In this document: positions 1 to 8,694 of the stretch, in pieces
Numbering within the stretch: position 1 is the stretch's first letter
Layout of the letters: every line of letters begins with the position of its first letter
NCBI GenBank assembly: GCA_963726335.1
Contig: CAVSCD010000010.1
Span: 496,001 to 560,000 of the forward strand
Length of the DNA: 64,000 nt
DNA from: CAVSCD01 sp963726335
GTDB lineage: Bacteria; Acidobacteriota; Aminicenantia; Aminicenantales; UBA8522
Direction of reading: 5' to 3'
The notes under the pieces: generated by a model
The model's input: the letters and a program-made list of their open reading frames with translations, nothing else
Told to the model about the DNA's origin: nothing
Databases searched by the model: none
Translations under genes and position numbers: made by a program

Positions 1-1042
1 GTTGTCCGGCCTCTTTTTGGTTCGACGCCAGGCCTTCGTAGACGAGCGTGCCGATGCCGCTGCCCTCGGAGAGGACGAGCCCTTCGAATCCGAACTCTTG
101 GCGCAGAATGCCCGTCAGGATCTTGACGGAAGCGTGAGCGGGAATGCCGTCGATGGCGGGATAGGTCGCCATCACCCCGAGGGCGCGCGCCTCCTTGATC
201 CCCGCCTCCCAGGGCGGGAGGAAGACGCTCCGCAGCGTCCGCTCGGAAATCTCCATGGCGCCGCGCTCGAGACCGCTCGCCGGCTGGCTCTGCCCCGGGT
301 AGTGGCAGAGCCCGGCCACGACCTTGTCCGGCGCCGAGACGTCACACCCCTGGACGGCCCCGACGATCGCCCGGGCGTAGCTTGCGCAGAGAAAAGGATC
401 CTCGCTGTAGGCTTCCTCGTTACGGCCGAGACGCGGGTCCCGGATCGGTTCGACGACGAGGGTGAAGATCTGATGAACGCCGATGGCCCGGGCCTCTTCG
501 GCGGCCGCGGCATAGACCCTGGAAATGAGCCCGGTGTTCCAGGCGCTGCCCAGGGCCGGGCCTTCGGGGAAGATGGTCGCGCCGGAGCACATCAGCCCGT
601 GGGTGCCCTCTTCGGTCTCGAGGAGCGGGATGCCCAGTCGGGTCTTCTTGAGAGCGATCTCCTGGAGCCCGTTCAGGAATTGGGCCTGCTGGCGCGTACC
701 CTCGTGGAGGATGGTGTTGGGGAGGGTGAAGAACCCCCCGCCCGGAGCGAAGCCCTCAAGCTGGGTTCCCGCGGCAAATTTTCGGCAGGCCTCTGTTTTT
801 TCGGCGATGCTCGCGCCAAGCTCATCGACATAGACGCAGGGCATGTTCATCTGACCCACTTTTTCTTCCAGGGTCAGGCGGCCGAGAAGGTCGTCGACGC
901 GCTTGTCAAGCGGCTGGGCTCTGTCGAGATAAACCGGGATCTCCGCCTTCGGCTTCTGCCCTCCGGCGGGCAGGAAAGCGCCGAGGCCCAGAAGAACCGG
1001 CAGGATGATCAGACTCGGAAGGAGACGCTTGGAGCGGCGCAT
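1..1042 (-). CDS. Glycoside hydrolase family 3-like secreted enzyme, 3' end missing
   Basis: My translation of the minus strand from the ATG at 1042 gives 347 codons running off the left edge. It begins with a hydrophobic signal peptide (about residues 6-27), then the GH3 N-terminal barrel: an LTLEEKVGQM motif near residue 56, EPIRDPRLGRNEE near 198 and SERTLRSVFLPPWEAGIKEA near 267. GH3 enzymes remove terminal beta-linked sugars. Two catalytic landmarks differ from the family: the usual Lys-His pair reads Cys246-His247, and the Asp nucleophile in the SDW-type motif reads Ser325-Glu326-Gly. A ribosome site AGAAAGGA lies just upstream. The gene follows a polysaccharide deacetylase by 24 bp on the same strand, so the two are likely co-transcribed. 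The family call is secure; activity is uncertain. Confidence 0.85.
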   Translation of the reverse strand, partial: MRRSKRLLPSLIILPVLLGLGAFLPAGGQKPKAEIPVYLDRAQPLDKRVDDLLGRLTLEEKVGQMNMPCVYVDELGASIAEKTEACRKFAAGTQLEGFAPGGGFFTLPNTILHEGTRQQAQFLNGLQEIALKKTRLGIPLLETEEGTHGLMCSGATIFPEGPALGSAWNTGLISRVYAAAAEEARAIGVHQIFTLVVEPIRDPRLGRNEEAYSEDPFLCASYARAIVGAVQGCDVSAPDKVVAGLCHYPGQSQPASGLERGAMEISERTLRSVFLPPWEAGIKEARALGVMATYPAIDGIPAHASVKILTGILRQEFGFEGLVLSEGSGIGTLVYEGLASNQKEAGQ

Positions 1043-1065
1043 GCGAACCGTCCTTTCTCGGCCAG

Positions 1066-1905
1066 TCATTTTTTGCGGGCGTCGGCGATGTGTCCGGCTA
1101 TGGCGCCCACGGTATCGATCCAGATGCCGTTCGCGGGGTCTTTGGAAAAGCGGCACAGCTCCTCGACCGACGAGGCCAGGGTGGTCTGGTAGCCGCCGTC
1201 TCCGACCTCGTGCCCGACGAAGATGATCCAGAGCCCTTCGGCGGCCGCCTGGTCCACGAGCGACTTGAGCGCCGCGAACGGCTTGCCGTCGCTCTCGAAT
1301 GCCAGGAGTTGCGCAAGATCGCAGAACGCGGGGTCGTTGGCGTGCTCGTTCAGCCACTTGCGCCCGGACAGGAAACGCCCGGCGACGAGGGGCACGTAGC
1401 TTTGCACGTTCTGCCCGCGGCCCACGAACGTCTGGCCGCAGGGATAGGCGAAGCTCGTGGGCTTGACCCCGAGCGCGTTGACGATGGCTTGCTGAGCGCC
1501 ATCGATCTCCTTGGCCATGGCGTCTAAGGTCATCTCCTCGAGCGCATTGAAGCGGAAGGCGGGGTAATTACCGGTGCAGGGATGGGTCAGGGTGTGGTTG
1601 CCGATTTCATGGCCGGTCCGGACCGCTTTTTTCCAACCCTCCAGCCGCTGCGTCAAATTGTTCATCGAAACATAAAAGGTGCCCTTGACGCCGGCCCGGT
1701 CGAGGATCGGGATGAGCGTATCGACCTGGCTCAGGCGCGCGTCATCAAAAGTCAGGCTGACGGCGGCCTTAATGCCTTTGGGCCAGGGAAGTTTCTCGGC
1801 GCTCCCGGGTTTTTTCATGGCCGCCTCATACTGAGCGCTCAGCGCCACCGCCAAGACCAAGCACCCGCACAGGCAATAAGGGACCAGACATTTTATGGCT
1901 CTCAT
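1066..1905 (-). CDS. Secreted polysaccharide deacetylase (CE4/NodB fold)
   Basis: 279 residues. It has an N-terminal export signal (residues 1-24), then a NodB-type core: TFDD at 52-55, where the second Asp is a metal or catalytic residue, and the metal-binding HTLTH at 104-108. CE4 enzymes remove N- or O-acetyl groups from polysaccharides such as chitin, peptidoglycan or xylan; the substrate cannot be read from sequence. A strong ribosome site (GGGGAGGAGAG) precedes the ATG. It is the first gene of a probable two-gene operon with the GH3-like hydrolase 24 bp downstream, which fits extracellular processing of an acetylated glycan. Confidence 0.9.
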   Translation of the reverse strand: MRAIKCLVPYCLCGCLVLAVALSAQYEAAMKKPGSAEKLPWPKGIKAAVSLTFDDARLSQVDTLIPILDRAGVKGTFYVSMNNLTQRLEGWKKAVRTGHEIGNHTLTHPCTGNYPAFRFNALEEMTLDAMAKEIDGAQQAIVNALGVKPTSFAYPCGQTFVGRGQNVQSYVPLVAGRFLSGRKWLNEHANDPAFCDLAQLLAFESDGKPFAALKSLVDQAAAEGLWIIFVGHEVGDGGYQTTLASSVEELCRFSKDPANGIWIDTVGAIAGHIADARKK

Positions 1906-1943
1906 ACCGGCTCTCCTCCCCTATCTGGGATTGGTGTCGTGTC

Positions 1944-1976
1944 TCAGGAAAAGGGACGGTCCTGTTTCTATTTTTT
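1944..1976. repeat. REP-like imperfect hairpin with T-run
   Basis: The arms AGGAAAAGGGAC and GGTCCTGTTTCT pair imperfectly and are followed by TATTTTTTC. The look resembles the extragenic palindromes mobilised by RAYT-type transposases, but only one copy is visible here, so this is a tentative reading. It could also serve as a terminator. Confidence 0.35.
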
Positions 1977-2063
1977 CATATTATTCTCGGCGGCCGGAGC
2001 CCGTCAAGAACTTCTTAATGTCTAAAAGCAGTCTTCTTCTTGCGATCGTCTATCTCTATTGTA

Positions 2064-2079
2064 GGGTCCTGTCACGGCG
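2064..2079 (-). repeat. Core fragment of the palindromic element (copy E)
   Basis: GGGTCCTGTCACGGCG here is identical to 11270-11285 inside full copy C and matches the corresponding core of copies A, B and D. Terminal repeats are not recognisable, so this is a decayed or partial copy. Confidence 0.55.
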
Positions 2080-2153
2080 CGTCCCGGTCCGTCCGCGCGT
2101 CGATCCCATCCACCATAAAAAAGAACGGCTTCCGTTGCGGCCTGATTATTTTG

Positions 2154-2182
2154 TTGCCCGGCCCGCGGCATTCCCATAGAAT
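2154..2182 (+). promoter_or_regulatory. Sigma-70-type promoter for the transglutaminase-like gene
   Basis: TTGCCC, a 17-bp spacer and TAGAAT, about 70 bp before the chosen ATG at 2255. The -10 box has the TAGNNT form seen at several promoters in this window. Confidence 0.45.
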
Positions 2183-2254
2183 GGGCCTCTGCGGCCCGAG
2201 TCCAGGCTTCCGGACGACCGGCCGGTGAGAATCCACCATCGGAGGATTGCCGAC

Positions 2255-3514
2255 ATGACACGCTCGAGAAGGTTCCCGATCTGCCTGACTGTTCTCTTCA
2301 TTTTGGGTATCGCGGCCAATGTCGCCCTTTACTTGACCCGCGACAAACGCGACAGCTATTACCCGGCGACATATAAAACGCTCTACGTCCCGTCCGACGT
2401 ACCGGCGCTCACGGGGACGCGGATCGTCGAGAGGGGACGGGTCGAGCTCATCGTTCCGTCAAAGACCGTTTATGAATCGTGGAAAGTGACCGACGACACG
2501 GGCGAATCCACCACCACGACCGGAAAATACCCCGTGGTCAAGCTCAAGGATTACCGGCACAGCTACGAGGTCGAGCCCCAGGGGGCGGCGGGCCCCAAGA
2601 TGACGTTCAACTTCGGCTATTATCCCTCGGAATACTACAAGAAGGGCGGCCGGACCCAGGCCGATAATTACTGGCTCGTTTCCGCCAGCATTCCCGTGGG
2701 CAAGTTCGCGCGGCGCCCCCTGGCCTACTGGGCCAGCGACTACGGCCATATCGACGCGGCGGACCGCGAGGAGGCCCGGCGCATGCTGCGCGAGGACATG
2801 GGCGTCGTGGACGCCGATCCGACGATGGCCAAGATCGAAAAGATCGGCTGCTGGCTGATCACGAACTGGAAAGGCCGCGGCGGAACGCCGAGCGACGTCA
2901 TCGAAAAAACGGAATCCCCCCTCAAGATCCTCAAGATGGTGCTCGCCGGCGAGGGGAAGATCTGGTGCAGCCAGCACGCCCTCATCTATCATTTCTTCGC
3001 CAACATGGCCGGGCTGCCGACGCGCCTGATGTCGCTCGCCGGCCGGGTCGACACCGTCATCACCACGGGCCACGCTTTCGCCGAGACGTTCATTCCGGAG
3101 CTCGGCGCCTGGGCCAAGGTCGATGTCAGCCTCAACAAGCTCTTCATCCTCGACCCGGACGGACAGCCGCTCACGAGCGCCGACGTCCACCACGCCATCA
3201 ACAGCGGGAACATCCAGGCGCTGACCGCCCGCGTCTGCCGGGACGGCGCGGCCGTTTCCGAGCCCTATGCCAGGGAGAACGACAACGACAGCTATTATTT
3301 CAGCTACGGCGCCCACCTCGTCTACCGGCTCGGCAGCGGGCGGACCCGGGGCCAGCTCGCAAGATATTTGTTCAAGCCCGATTCGGCCTACAGCCTGGAC
3401 GCGAGCGCTCTCCGATGCACTTATGATCTCAGGCGGGCCGCCTTCGGCGCCTGGGCTTTGATCGCCCTGCTCTGGGTCATCGCGCTCGTCAGGTTCGCGG
3501 TCAAAAAGACATAA
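2255..3514 (+). CDS. Membrane-anchored transglutaminase-like protein
   Basis: 419 residues from the ATG at 2255, chosen because GGAGG lies 9 bp upstream; an ATG-type extension to 2225 lacks such a site. There is an N-terminal membrane segment (about residues 5-25) and a C-terminal one (about 395-413) ending in basic residues. Between them is a papain-like transglutaminase core with a legible catalytic triad: Cys238 in IWCSQ, His273 in TTGHAFAE and Asp290 in KVDVSLN. Such domains act as thiol proteases or cross-linkers. The substrate is unknown. The gene stands alone, between divergent and convergent neighbours. Confidence 0.75.
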   Translation: MTRSRRFPICLTVLFILGIAANVALYLTRDKRDSYYPATYKTLYVPSDVPALTGTRIVERGRVELIVPSKTVYESWKVTDDTGESTTTTGKYPVVKLKDYRHSYEVEPQGAAGPKMTFNFGYYPSEYYKKGGRTQADNYWLVSASIPVGKFARRPLAYWASDYGHIDAADREEARRMLREDMGVVDADPTMAKIEKIGCWLITNWKGRGGTPSDVIEKTESPLKILKMVLAGEGKIWCSQHALIYHFFANMAGLPTRLMSLAGRVDTVITTGHAFAETFIPELGAWAKVDVSLNKLFILDPDGQPLTSADVHHAINSGNIQALTARVCRDGAAVSEPYARENDNDSYYFSYGAHLVYRLGSGRTRGQLARYLFKPDSAYSLDASALRCTYDLRRAAFGAWALIALLWVIALVRFAVKKT

Positions 3515-3528
3515 GAGAGGTCCCGCCG

Positions 3529-3554
3529 CTGCCTTTTTCACCGGCAGTCTTTTC
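3529..3554 (+). terminator. Possible terminator between convergent genes
   Basis: CTGCC and GGCAG form a short stem with a 9-nt loop followed by TCTTTTC. A second short stem (CCCGG/CCGGG, about 3553-3566) follows. It lies between convergent stop codons at 3514 and 3616. The stem is short, so this is weak. Confidence 0.35.
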
Positions 3555-3615
3555 CCGGACGACCGGGCTGGGCGCGGCGACAGCGGAATTTGGTTCCTGA
3601 CGCCCGGTGCCGGCT

Positions 3616-4779
3616 CTACCGTCCCCCGGCAAAAGTGAGCCTGATCTCGACGATCTCGGGACGGCTTCCTGTCCGGACGGGCGGTCCCCAGGTTCCCGCG
3701 CCGCAGGAAACATAGTATTGCGTCTTGCCTTTGCGGCTGTATCCCCAGTAAACCTCCCAGACGAGCTGGTTGATGAGGTTAAGCGGAAAGAGCTGGCCCG
3801 CATGCGTGTGTCCGGAGACCTGGAGGTCGATCCCGTTCCGGGCGGCCTCCTCGAGCTTCACGGGCTGGTGGTCGAGAAGGATCAGCGGGAGCCCGGTGTC
3901 GCAGCCCGCCGCGATATCTTTCAGAGGCGTCCGCATCTCTCCCCTCTTCACGGATGTGGGGTCCTTGCGGCCCAGGAGGTAAAAGGAATCCGCGACTTTG
4001 ACCGCTTCGTCCTGGAGCACGGTCACCCCGGCCTGCCTGAGGTTCTCCACACAGCGTTCGATCCCCGCGTAATAATCGTGGTTCCCCGTGCAGGCATAGA
4101 CGCCGAGCGGGGCGCGGATCGTCCCGAGAAGCCGCGAGACTTCCTGCGCCCGGGCGCCGGAAATATCCTCGTCGAAGACATCGCCGGGCAGGAGCGCCAG
4201 GTCGGGGTTCAGGCTGTTCAGGCCCCTGATGATCCTCTCCAGGGTTTTTGGCCCCGTGACCGTCCCGATGTGAATGTCCGAGGCCATGGCGATCTTCAGC
4301 TCCCGGAGCGCTCCCGCCGGCTTGTCGATGCTCAGGTCGAGCTTCCTGAACCTGGGGTGGAGCGTGTTCAGGTGGCCGAGGAAGACGGTCAGGACGGCCG
4401 CGCCGACTCCGATAAAAAAGGCCAGCCCGGCGGACCGCTGCGGGTCCCGGCGGACCGCCTCCGGAAAAATCCGGAAGAGCTTGTCGCCCAGCCTCAGGAG
4501 GTCGACGATCCCAGCGGCCAGAAGGAGATAGATCATCAGGGCAAAATAGTAAGACCCCGCGGTGATCACCGAGGCCGATAGGGAATTTCCGGCGCTCCGT
4601 TCCAGGATCCGTCCGGCCGGATAGGCCAGGATCAGCAGCAGGAACAGGCTGAAGACGACCCAGCGCGGGCCGGGCGAACCCGCCAGGGCCTGCCAGGTCC
4701 GCCTTAAGATATAATAATTGATCGACCCGTAGACAAGCAGAACGATGACGATAAAGACGATGATCTGCGATAACTTCAT
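3616..4779 (-). CDS. Membrane-tethered metallophosphoesterase (YaeI/YkuE type)
   Basis: 387 residues from the ATG at 4779; a longer reading to 4962 is non-hydrophobic and lacks a ribosome site. The first 140 residues hold about four membrane helices. The calcineurin-like phosphoesterase domain follows with every metal motif: D168-I-H170, G199-D200, GNHD at 232-235, H304 and GHTH at 323-326. Family members with this layout hydrolyse phosphodiesters at the membrane, and some act on lipid intermediates such as UDP-diacylglucosamine. It is convergent with the transglutaminase-like gene and divergent from the heparinase-like gene. Confidence 0.88.
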   Translation of the reverse strand: MKLSQIIVFIVIVLLVYGSINYYILRRTWQALAGSPGPRWVVFSLFLLLILAYPAGRILERSAGNSLSASVITAGSYYFALMIYLLLAAGIVDLLRLGDKLFRIFPEAVRRDPQRSAGLAFFIGVGAAVLTVFLGHLNTLHPRFRKLDLSIDKPAGALRELKIAMASDIHIGTVTGPKTLERIIRGLNSLNPDLALLPGDVFDEDISGARAQEVSRLLGTIRAPLGVYACTGNHDYYAGIERCVENLRQAGVTVLQDEAVKVADSFYLLGRKDPTSVKRGEMRTPLKDIAAGCDTGLPLILLDHQPVKLEEAARNGIDLQVSGHTHAGQLFPLNLINQLVWEVYWGYSRKGKTQYYVSCGAGTWGPPVRTGSRPEIVEIRLTFAGGR

Positions 4780-4848
4780 GATGCGGACCCTGAAGAATAC
4801 AAGACTATAGCAGAACCGCGCCGGCCAGGATAGACCCGGATCCGAATC

Positions 4849-4878
4849 TTGACAGCGGACGGCAGTGGTCGATAGACT
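4849..4878 (+). promoter_or_regulatory. Sigma-70-type promoter for the heparinase-like gene
   Basis: TTGACA, an 18-bp spacer and TAGACT, leaving a leader of about 42 nt before the ATG at 4928, which has a strong GAAAGGAGG ribosome site. Confidence 0.55.
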
Positions 4879-4927
4879 CCGGTCCGGCCCGCGCGGGAAA
4901 TTGTGCCCGACACGAAAGGAGGACGCC

Positions 4928-7316
4928 ATGAAACAGCTCTCACGGATCGCCGCCGCCGTCATGCTTCTGGCCGCGCTTCCGGCCGGCCTGGCCGGCGGCT
5001 CGAAGACGGGTTATCCCTGCACGCAGTACAAGCCGTCCGACATCGCCCGGGCCAAGGCGAACATCGCGCAGTTCGACTGGGCGCGGAAGATCCGCCAGGA
5101 TCTCAAAGAGAGGTCGGCCTACTACCTTGAAATGGACAAGAATAGAGCTCCGGTCGCTGATATCCGATGAAACGCCGCTGGCGGCGATCAAGTGCCCGGT
5201 CTGCGGCAAAGCCCCGTGGTCCCATTACAACCTCCTGGAGGATGGCGAGGTGCTGGAGTGCACGGACTGCAGGACCCGGTGGAAGTGGGACGCCTCCGAC
5301 CGTTCGGAGACCTGGAATATTCCGGCGGCCTTCCGTTACCACCGGCTGGAGTATGTTGTGCGCGGGCTGACCGCGGCCGCGATGCTTTATCAGCTCGACG
5401 CCGACAAGGTGATGGCCGAAAAGGCCGCGATCATCATCGGGAGGTTCGCCGAAGTGTTCAAGGGCTACCGGGTCAGCATGGTCCACAGGAACCAGTGGCT
5501 CGACCGTCCCGATCCCTACTACGCCAAGATCGCGGGCTGGAAGCTCCGGGAGATGCGCATCATGAGGAGCGTGCTTCTGGCCTACGACCTCGTCCATGAT
5601 TCGGGCGCCCTGAGTCCGGCGCAAGTCGAAAAGATCGACCGCGACCTGGTCGCCTACACCCGGGATTACCTCATCCAGGGCTACGGGCCGGGCGGCCCGG
5701 CTTCCGCCGACTCGCTCCAGGATCAAGGCCCCTCGTGGTGGGTGCTGGCGGCCTGCGGCGCGCTGCTCGGCGACCGGGCGACGCTCGACCTGATGGTCGA
5801 CGCCTTCGAGCAGATCCTCGACCCGGCGAACGGGCTCTTTTATGAAGACGGCACGTTTTTTCAGGGGTCGCCCGCCTACCAGAATCAGTTCCTCGATTCC
5901 ATAACATCGATACCGGAGGTCATCGCCGGGAACACGACCCGGGGCGTCTATGGCAACGCCAGGTGCAATCTGCTGGAAAAATGCTATGCCTGGTCCCTGG
6001 ATTTCCTCTACCCTGACGGCACGGTGCCGCCGGTCAACGATGCCCACGTCGGCGGACGGCCGAACCGCCGCCAGGCGGAGATCGCCGCCCGGCGGTTCGG
6101 GAACCCCAAGGCGGGCCGTTTCCTGACCGATAGTCCGGCGGGACAATCGGAGGAGGAGGCCGGGTTCGAGGCCTTGTTCAAGGACCGGCAAGCGGCGGAA
6201 GATCCCGGGGCGGCCTACGCCGAAGAGAGCGTCCATTTCGAGGGCGCGGGTTTGATGGTCCTCCGTCACGGAAAAGACGCCGAGTCTCGCGCCATGGCCT
6301 TTCTTGATTACGGCGCTTTCGAGCCGCCGAACAAGCCCCCCTACCATAAGCACAGCGATTATCTCAACCTCGGCCTCTGGGCCGGCGGACGGGAGATGCT
6401 CAGCGAAATGGGCTATGCCATGACGCCGCCCTGGGTCCAGAAGTGGCAGGTGAGCCCGCCGGCCCACAACACGGTCCTCGAGTCGGCCGTCCAAAAGGAG
6501 GGCGGGCGCGCCCTCCTCTGGCATATTACTCCCGGGCCGAAGCTGGCCGAGGCCGGCCTGCCGCCCGCGAACTCGCGCTTCATCGCCTTGCTGCCGAGGG
6601 CGAAAGGCGAGCCGGTGATCGTCGACATCTTCCGGACGGCGGGAAACCCGGGGCAGTTCACCTGGGCTGTCCATGCGAAAGCCGGCCGGCTCGAGGTGCG
6701 CGGTGTCGAAGCATGGAAAGCCATCGATGTCGAGCCGCCGCTCCGTAACGGCCGACAGGCGGAGGGTCCGGCCCGAATCGCCGAGGCGCTCTGGAGTTTT
6801 CCGGACCCGGCGGCCGCCGGACTCAAGCTCGTGCTCCCCGACCTGGGAGGGAGTCCGATCACCGTCTCCGAATGCCCTCCCGAAGAGGACGAGATCAAGG
6901 CCGCGCACCTCCAGGGCGGCACCCTGAAACCCGGCGCTGTTCTCCCCTACCGGGGACATGTGCAAGTGAAGAAACAGGGACCGGAGGCCGTCTTCACCGC
7001 GGTCTATATGCCCTTCAGGGGGACCGAAGAACCTAAAGCCGAGGTCGTGTCTGCGGATCTTGGAGGAGGGGCGCTGGCGCTCCGGATCGACATCGCCGGA
7101 GAGCGATTCATGATCATCCACTCTCCTCGGCCCGGAAAGGTGGAATACGAAGGGCTCAGCCTCGACGGCCGGGTCGGCGTCGCGTCGTGGAGCGGCGGGA
7201 AGCTCGAGAGCCTGACACTCGGCGAAGGCCGGGCCCTGTCATGCTCCGGGACGGGGATCTACCGGAGCACAGTGGGTAACGGCTTTAAGGATCTCAAGCC
7301 CATCGAGCGACAATAG
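4928..7316 (+). CDS. Heparinase II/III-like polysaccharide lyase, one frameshift
   Basis: The start at 4928 has a perfect ribosome site and encodes a signal peptide (about residues 1-22). The reading frame breaks between about 5130 and 5160, then continues intact to 7316, giving about 796 residues in all. Soon after the break is a CPVCG...CTDC zinc-ribbon-like pair. An (alpha/alpha) toroid follows, with the heparinase motif HKHSDYLNLGLWAGGREM near nucleotide 6350 and a C-terminal beta-sandwich. These lyases cleave uronic-acid polysaccharides (heparan-like, alginate-like) by beta-elimination in the periplasm or outside the cell. The substrate is not deducible. The rest of the gene is well preserved, so the break may be a sequence error. 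Confidence 0.82.
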
Positions 7317-7404
7317 TCGATAAGGCCGAGCCGGGAAGGCCCGAACCGTCAAGCCGGTTAGAGCCGGATCCCCTGCTGTACGGCTAGAGTCAAGGCCGGA
7401 ACGG

Positions 7405-8694
7405 CTATTTTTTTAATTCCGTCTGCAGCTCTTCGACCAGCCTCTGGACTTTCTGAAGGTCCTCTTCGGATCCGCCGGCAGCGGTGATCTTTAGGACCAT
7501 CAGCCCCGATTCCTCGACGAACTGCGGCTCGAGCTTGAATCCCCGGGGAAGCTCCTTTTCCAGCTTGGCCACGGCCTTCTCGTAGGCCGCCTTGGATTTG
7601 TCCTTGAGCTTCATGGTCATCACGACAGAGTCGGCTTCCTTGTCCTTGCTGATCCAGATCGTATTATGTTTCTCCGGATCGCCGGGCTGAGCCTTCTCCA
7701 CCCAGGTCATGACCTCCGGCGTTTTTTCCCCGTCGATAGTCACATGGACGTCTTTTGCGGCATGGATTTTGTGGGCCTTCAGGCTCTCTTCTTTCTTCTT
7801 CAGCTCGGCCTCGAGGGCCTGAAGCGATTTTTCGAGCTCTTTGAGCGACTCCTGCTGGGGCCAAAGCTCGATTCGGCGATCTTGTGTTCTTCGATCTTCT
7901 TTAGCAAGCGCCTGCGTCTCGGCGAGCTCTGGCCTCGAGCTCCTTCTTCCTCGACCTCGACCCCGAAACGTGCGGCTCGGCCGTGACCGTCCGTTTCTTG
8001 ATGATGATCGTCGCCGTCCCCTGTCCAGGTGCTTAATCGTGATGTGCTCCGGCTCTTCAACTTCCTCGACAATCTCGAGGTGCGGTTTGGAGGTGACGAT
8101 CACGGTGCTTATTTTTTCACCCTCCACTTCACTGTCCTCGCAGACGGTGCTGAGTTTCTTATCATCCTCGATAACGGTGAACACCATCGGTTCCTTATGC
8201 TCGTGGAGAGCCTTTTCGTCTTCCAGGAAAATCGCCCGGCCGCCCTTGATCTCGAGCCGCGTTCCTTCCCCGCCGATGACCGCGATCTCCTTACCTTCGG
8301 GACTCACGAGGACCGTTTTCCCGTCCTCCCCTTTCTTGACGATGAGGACGGACCCATCCAGTTTGATCCCTTTTCTTGTTTTCCCGTCGATGACGGTGAT
8401 CTCGACCGGCGCTTTCCCGGATTCTTCTTCTTCCACCACGATTTTGACTTCTTTCCGGACCTTCTTTTCTTTTTTGGCGGGCTCGGCGGGCTGAGTTTCT
8501 TCTTTTTTCTGTTGTTCAGCCGACTTCTGAGCCTCCTGAGTCGGACTCGCCTGATCGGCCGGAACCGCAGCCACCGCGGCCGCCGCGACCATCGGCCCGG
8601 GTTCAGGATTCGCCGAAGCCCCCTGCGGCCGGGCCAGGCCGATGAAGGCCACCGCGAGAAAAGCCATTACCGTGACAGCCACTTTGGTTTTCAT
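7405..8694 (-). CDS. Secreted coiled-coil protein of the BlaI/M56 operon (frame disturbed)
   Basis: A 429-codon reading. It starts with a signal peptide (residues 1-28), then an Ala/Pro/Lys/Glu-rich linker, a central beta-rich region (about 85-210) and a C-terminal Lys/Glu-rich coiled coil (about 285-430). I do not recognise a family. Between about 7870 and 8020 the apparent sequence turns into a run of Arg/Ser/Gly; neighbouring frames there read TATIIIKKRTVTAEPHV and KKIEEHKIAES, which suit the protein far better. Several small indels therefore seem to cluster in 150 bp. It is the last gene of the blaI operon, with AAGGAGG before its ATG, and may be the sensor partner or effector of the M56 protease. 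Confidence 0.6.
   Translation of the reverse strand: MKTKVAVTVMAFLAVAFIGLARPQGASANPEPGPMVAAAAVAAVPADQASPTQEAQKSAEQQKKEETQPAEPAKKEKKVRKEVKIVVEEEESGKAPVEITVIDGKTRKGIKLDGSVLIVKKGEDGKTVLVSPEGKEIAVIGGEGTRLEIKGGRAIFLEDEKALHEHKEPMVFTVIEDDKKLSTVCEDSEVEGEKISTVIVTSKPHLEIVEEVEEPEHITIKHLDRGRRRSSSRNGRSRPSRTFRGRGRGRRSSRPELAETQALAKEDRRTQDRRIELWPQQESLKELEKSLQALEAELKKKEESLKAHKIHAAKDVHVTIDGEKTPEVMTWVEKAQPGDPEKHNTIWISKDKEADSVVMTMKLKDKSKAAYEKAVAKLEKELPRGFKLEPQFVEESGLMVLKITAAGGSEEDLQKVQRLVEELQTELKK

Larger units (their letters stand above)
1906..2254. other. Intergenic region between divergent genes, with repeat fragments
   Basis: This 349-bp region separates the deacetylase (leftward) from the transglutaminase-like gene (rightward). 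It holds an imperfect REP-like hairpin at about 1944-1967 followed by a T-rich run, a 16-bp fragment (2064-2079) of the palindromic element family found elsewhere in the window, and a likely promoter at 2154-2182. No convincing gene was seen. Confidence 0.6.

Noticed and set aside
70..95. TTCGAATCC resembling a tRNA T-loop
   Set aside because: It is within the GH3-like coding frame, and no acceptor or anticodon stem can be built around it.
2..1192. Long plus-strand open frame (396 codons)
   Set aside because: It is antisense to the GH3-like and deacetylase genes, is rich in Arg/Gly/Pro/Glu without family features, and the minus strand gives clear domains.
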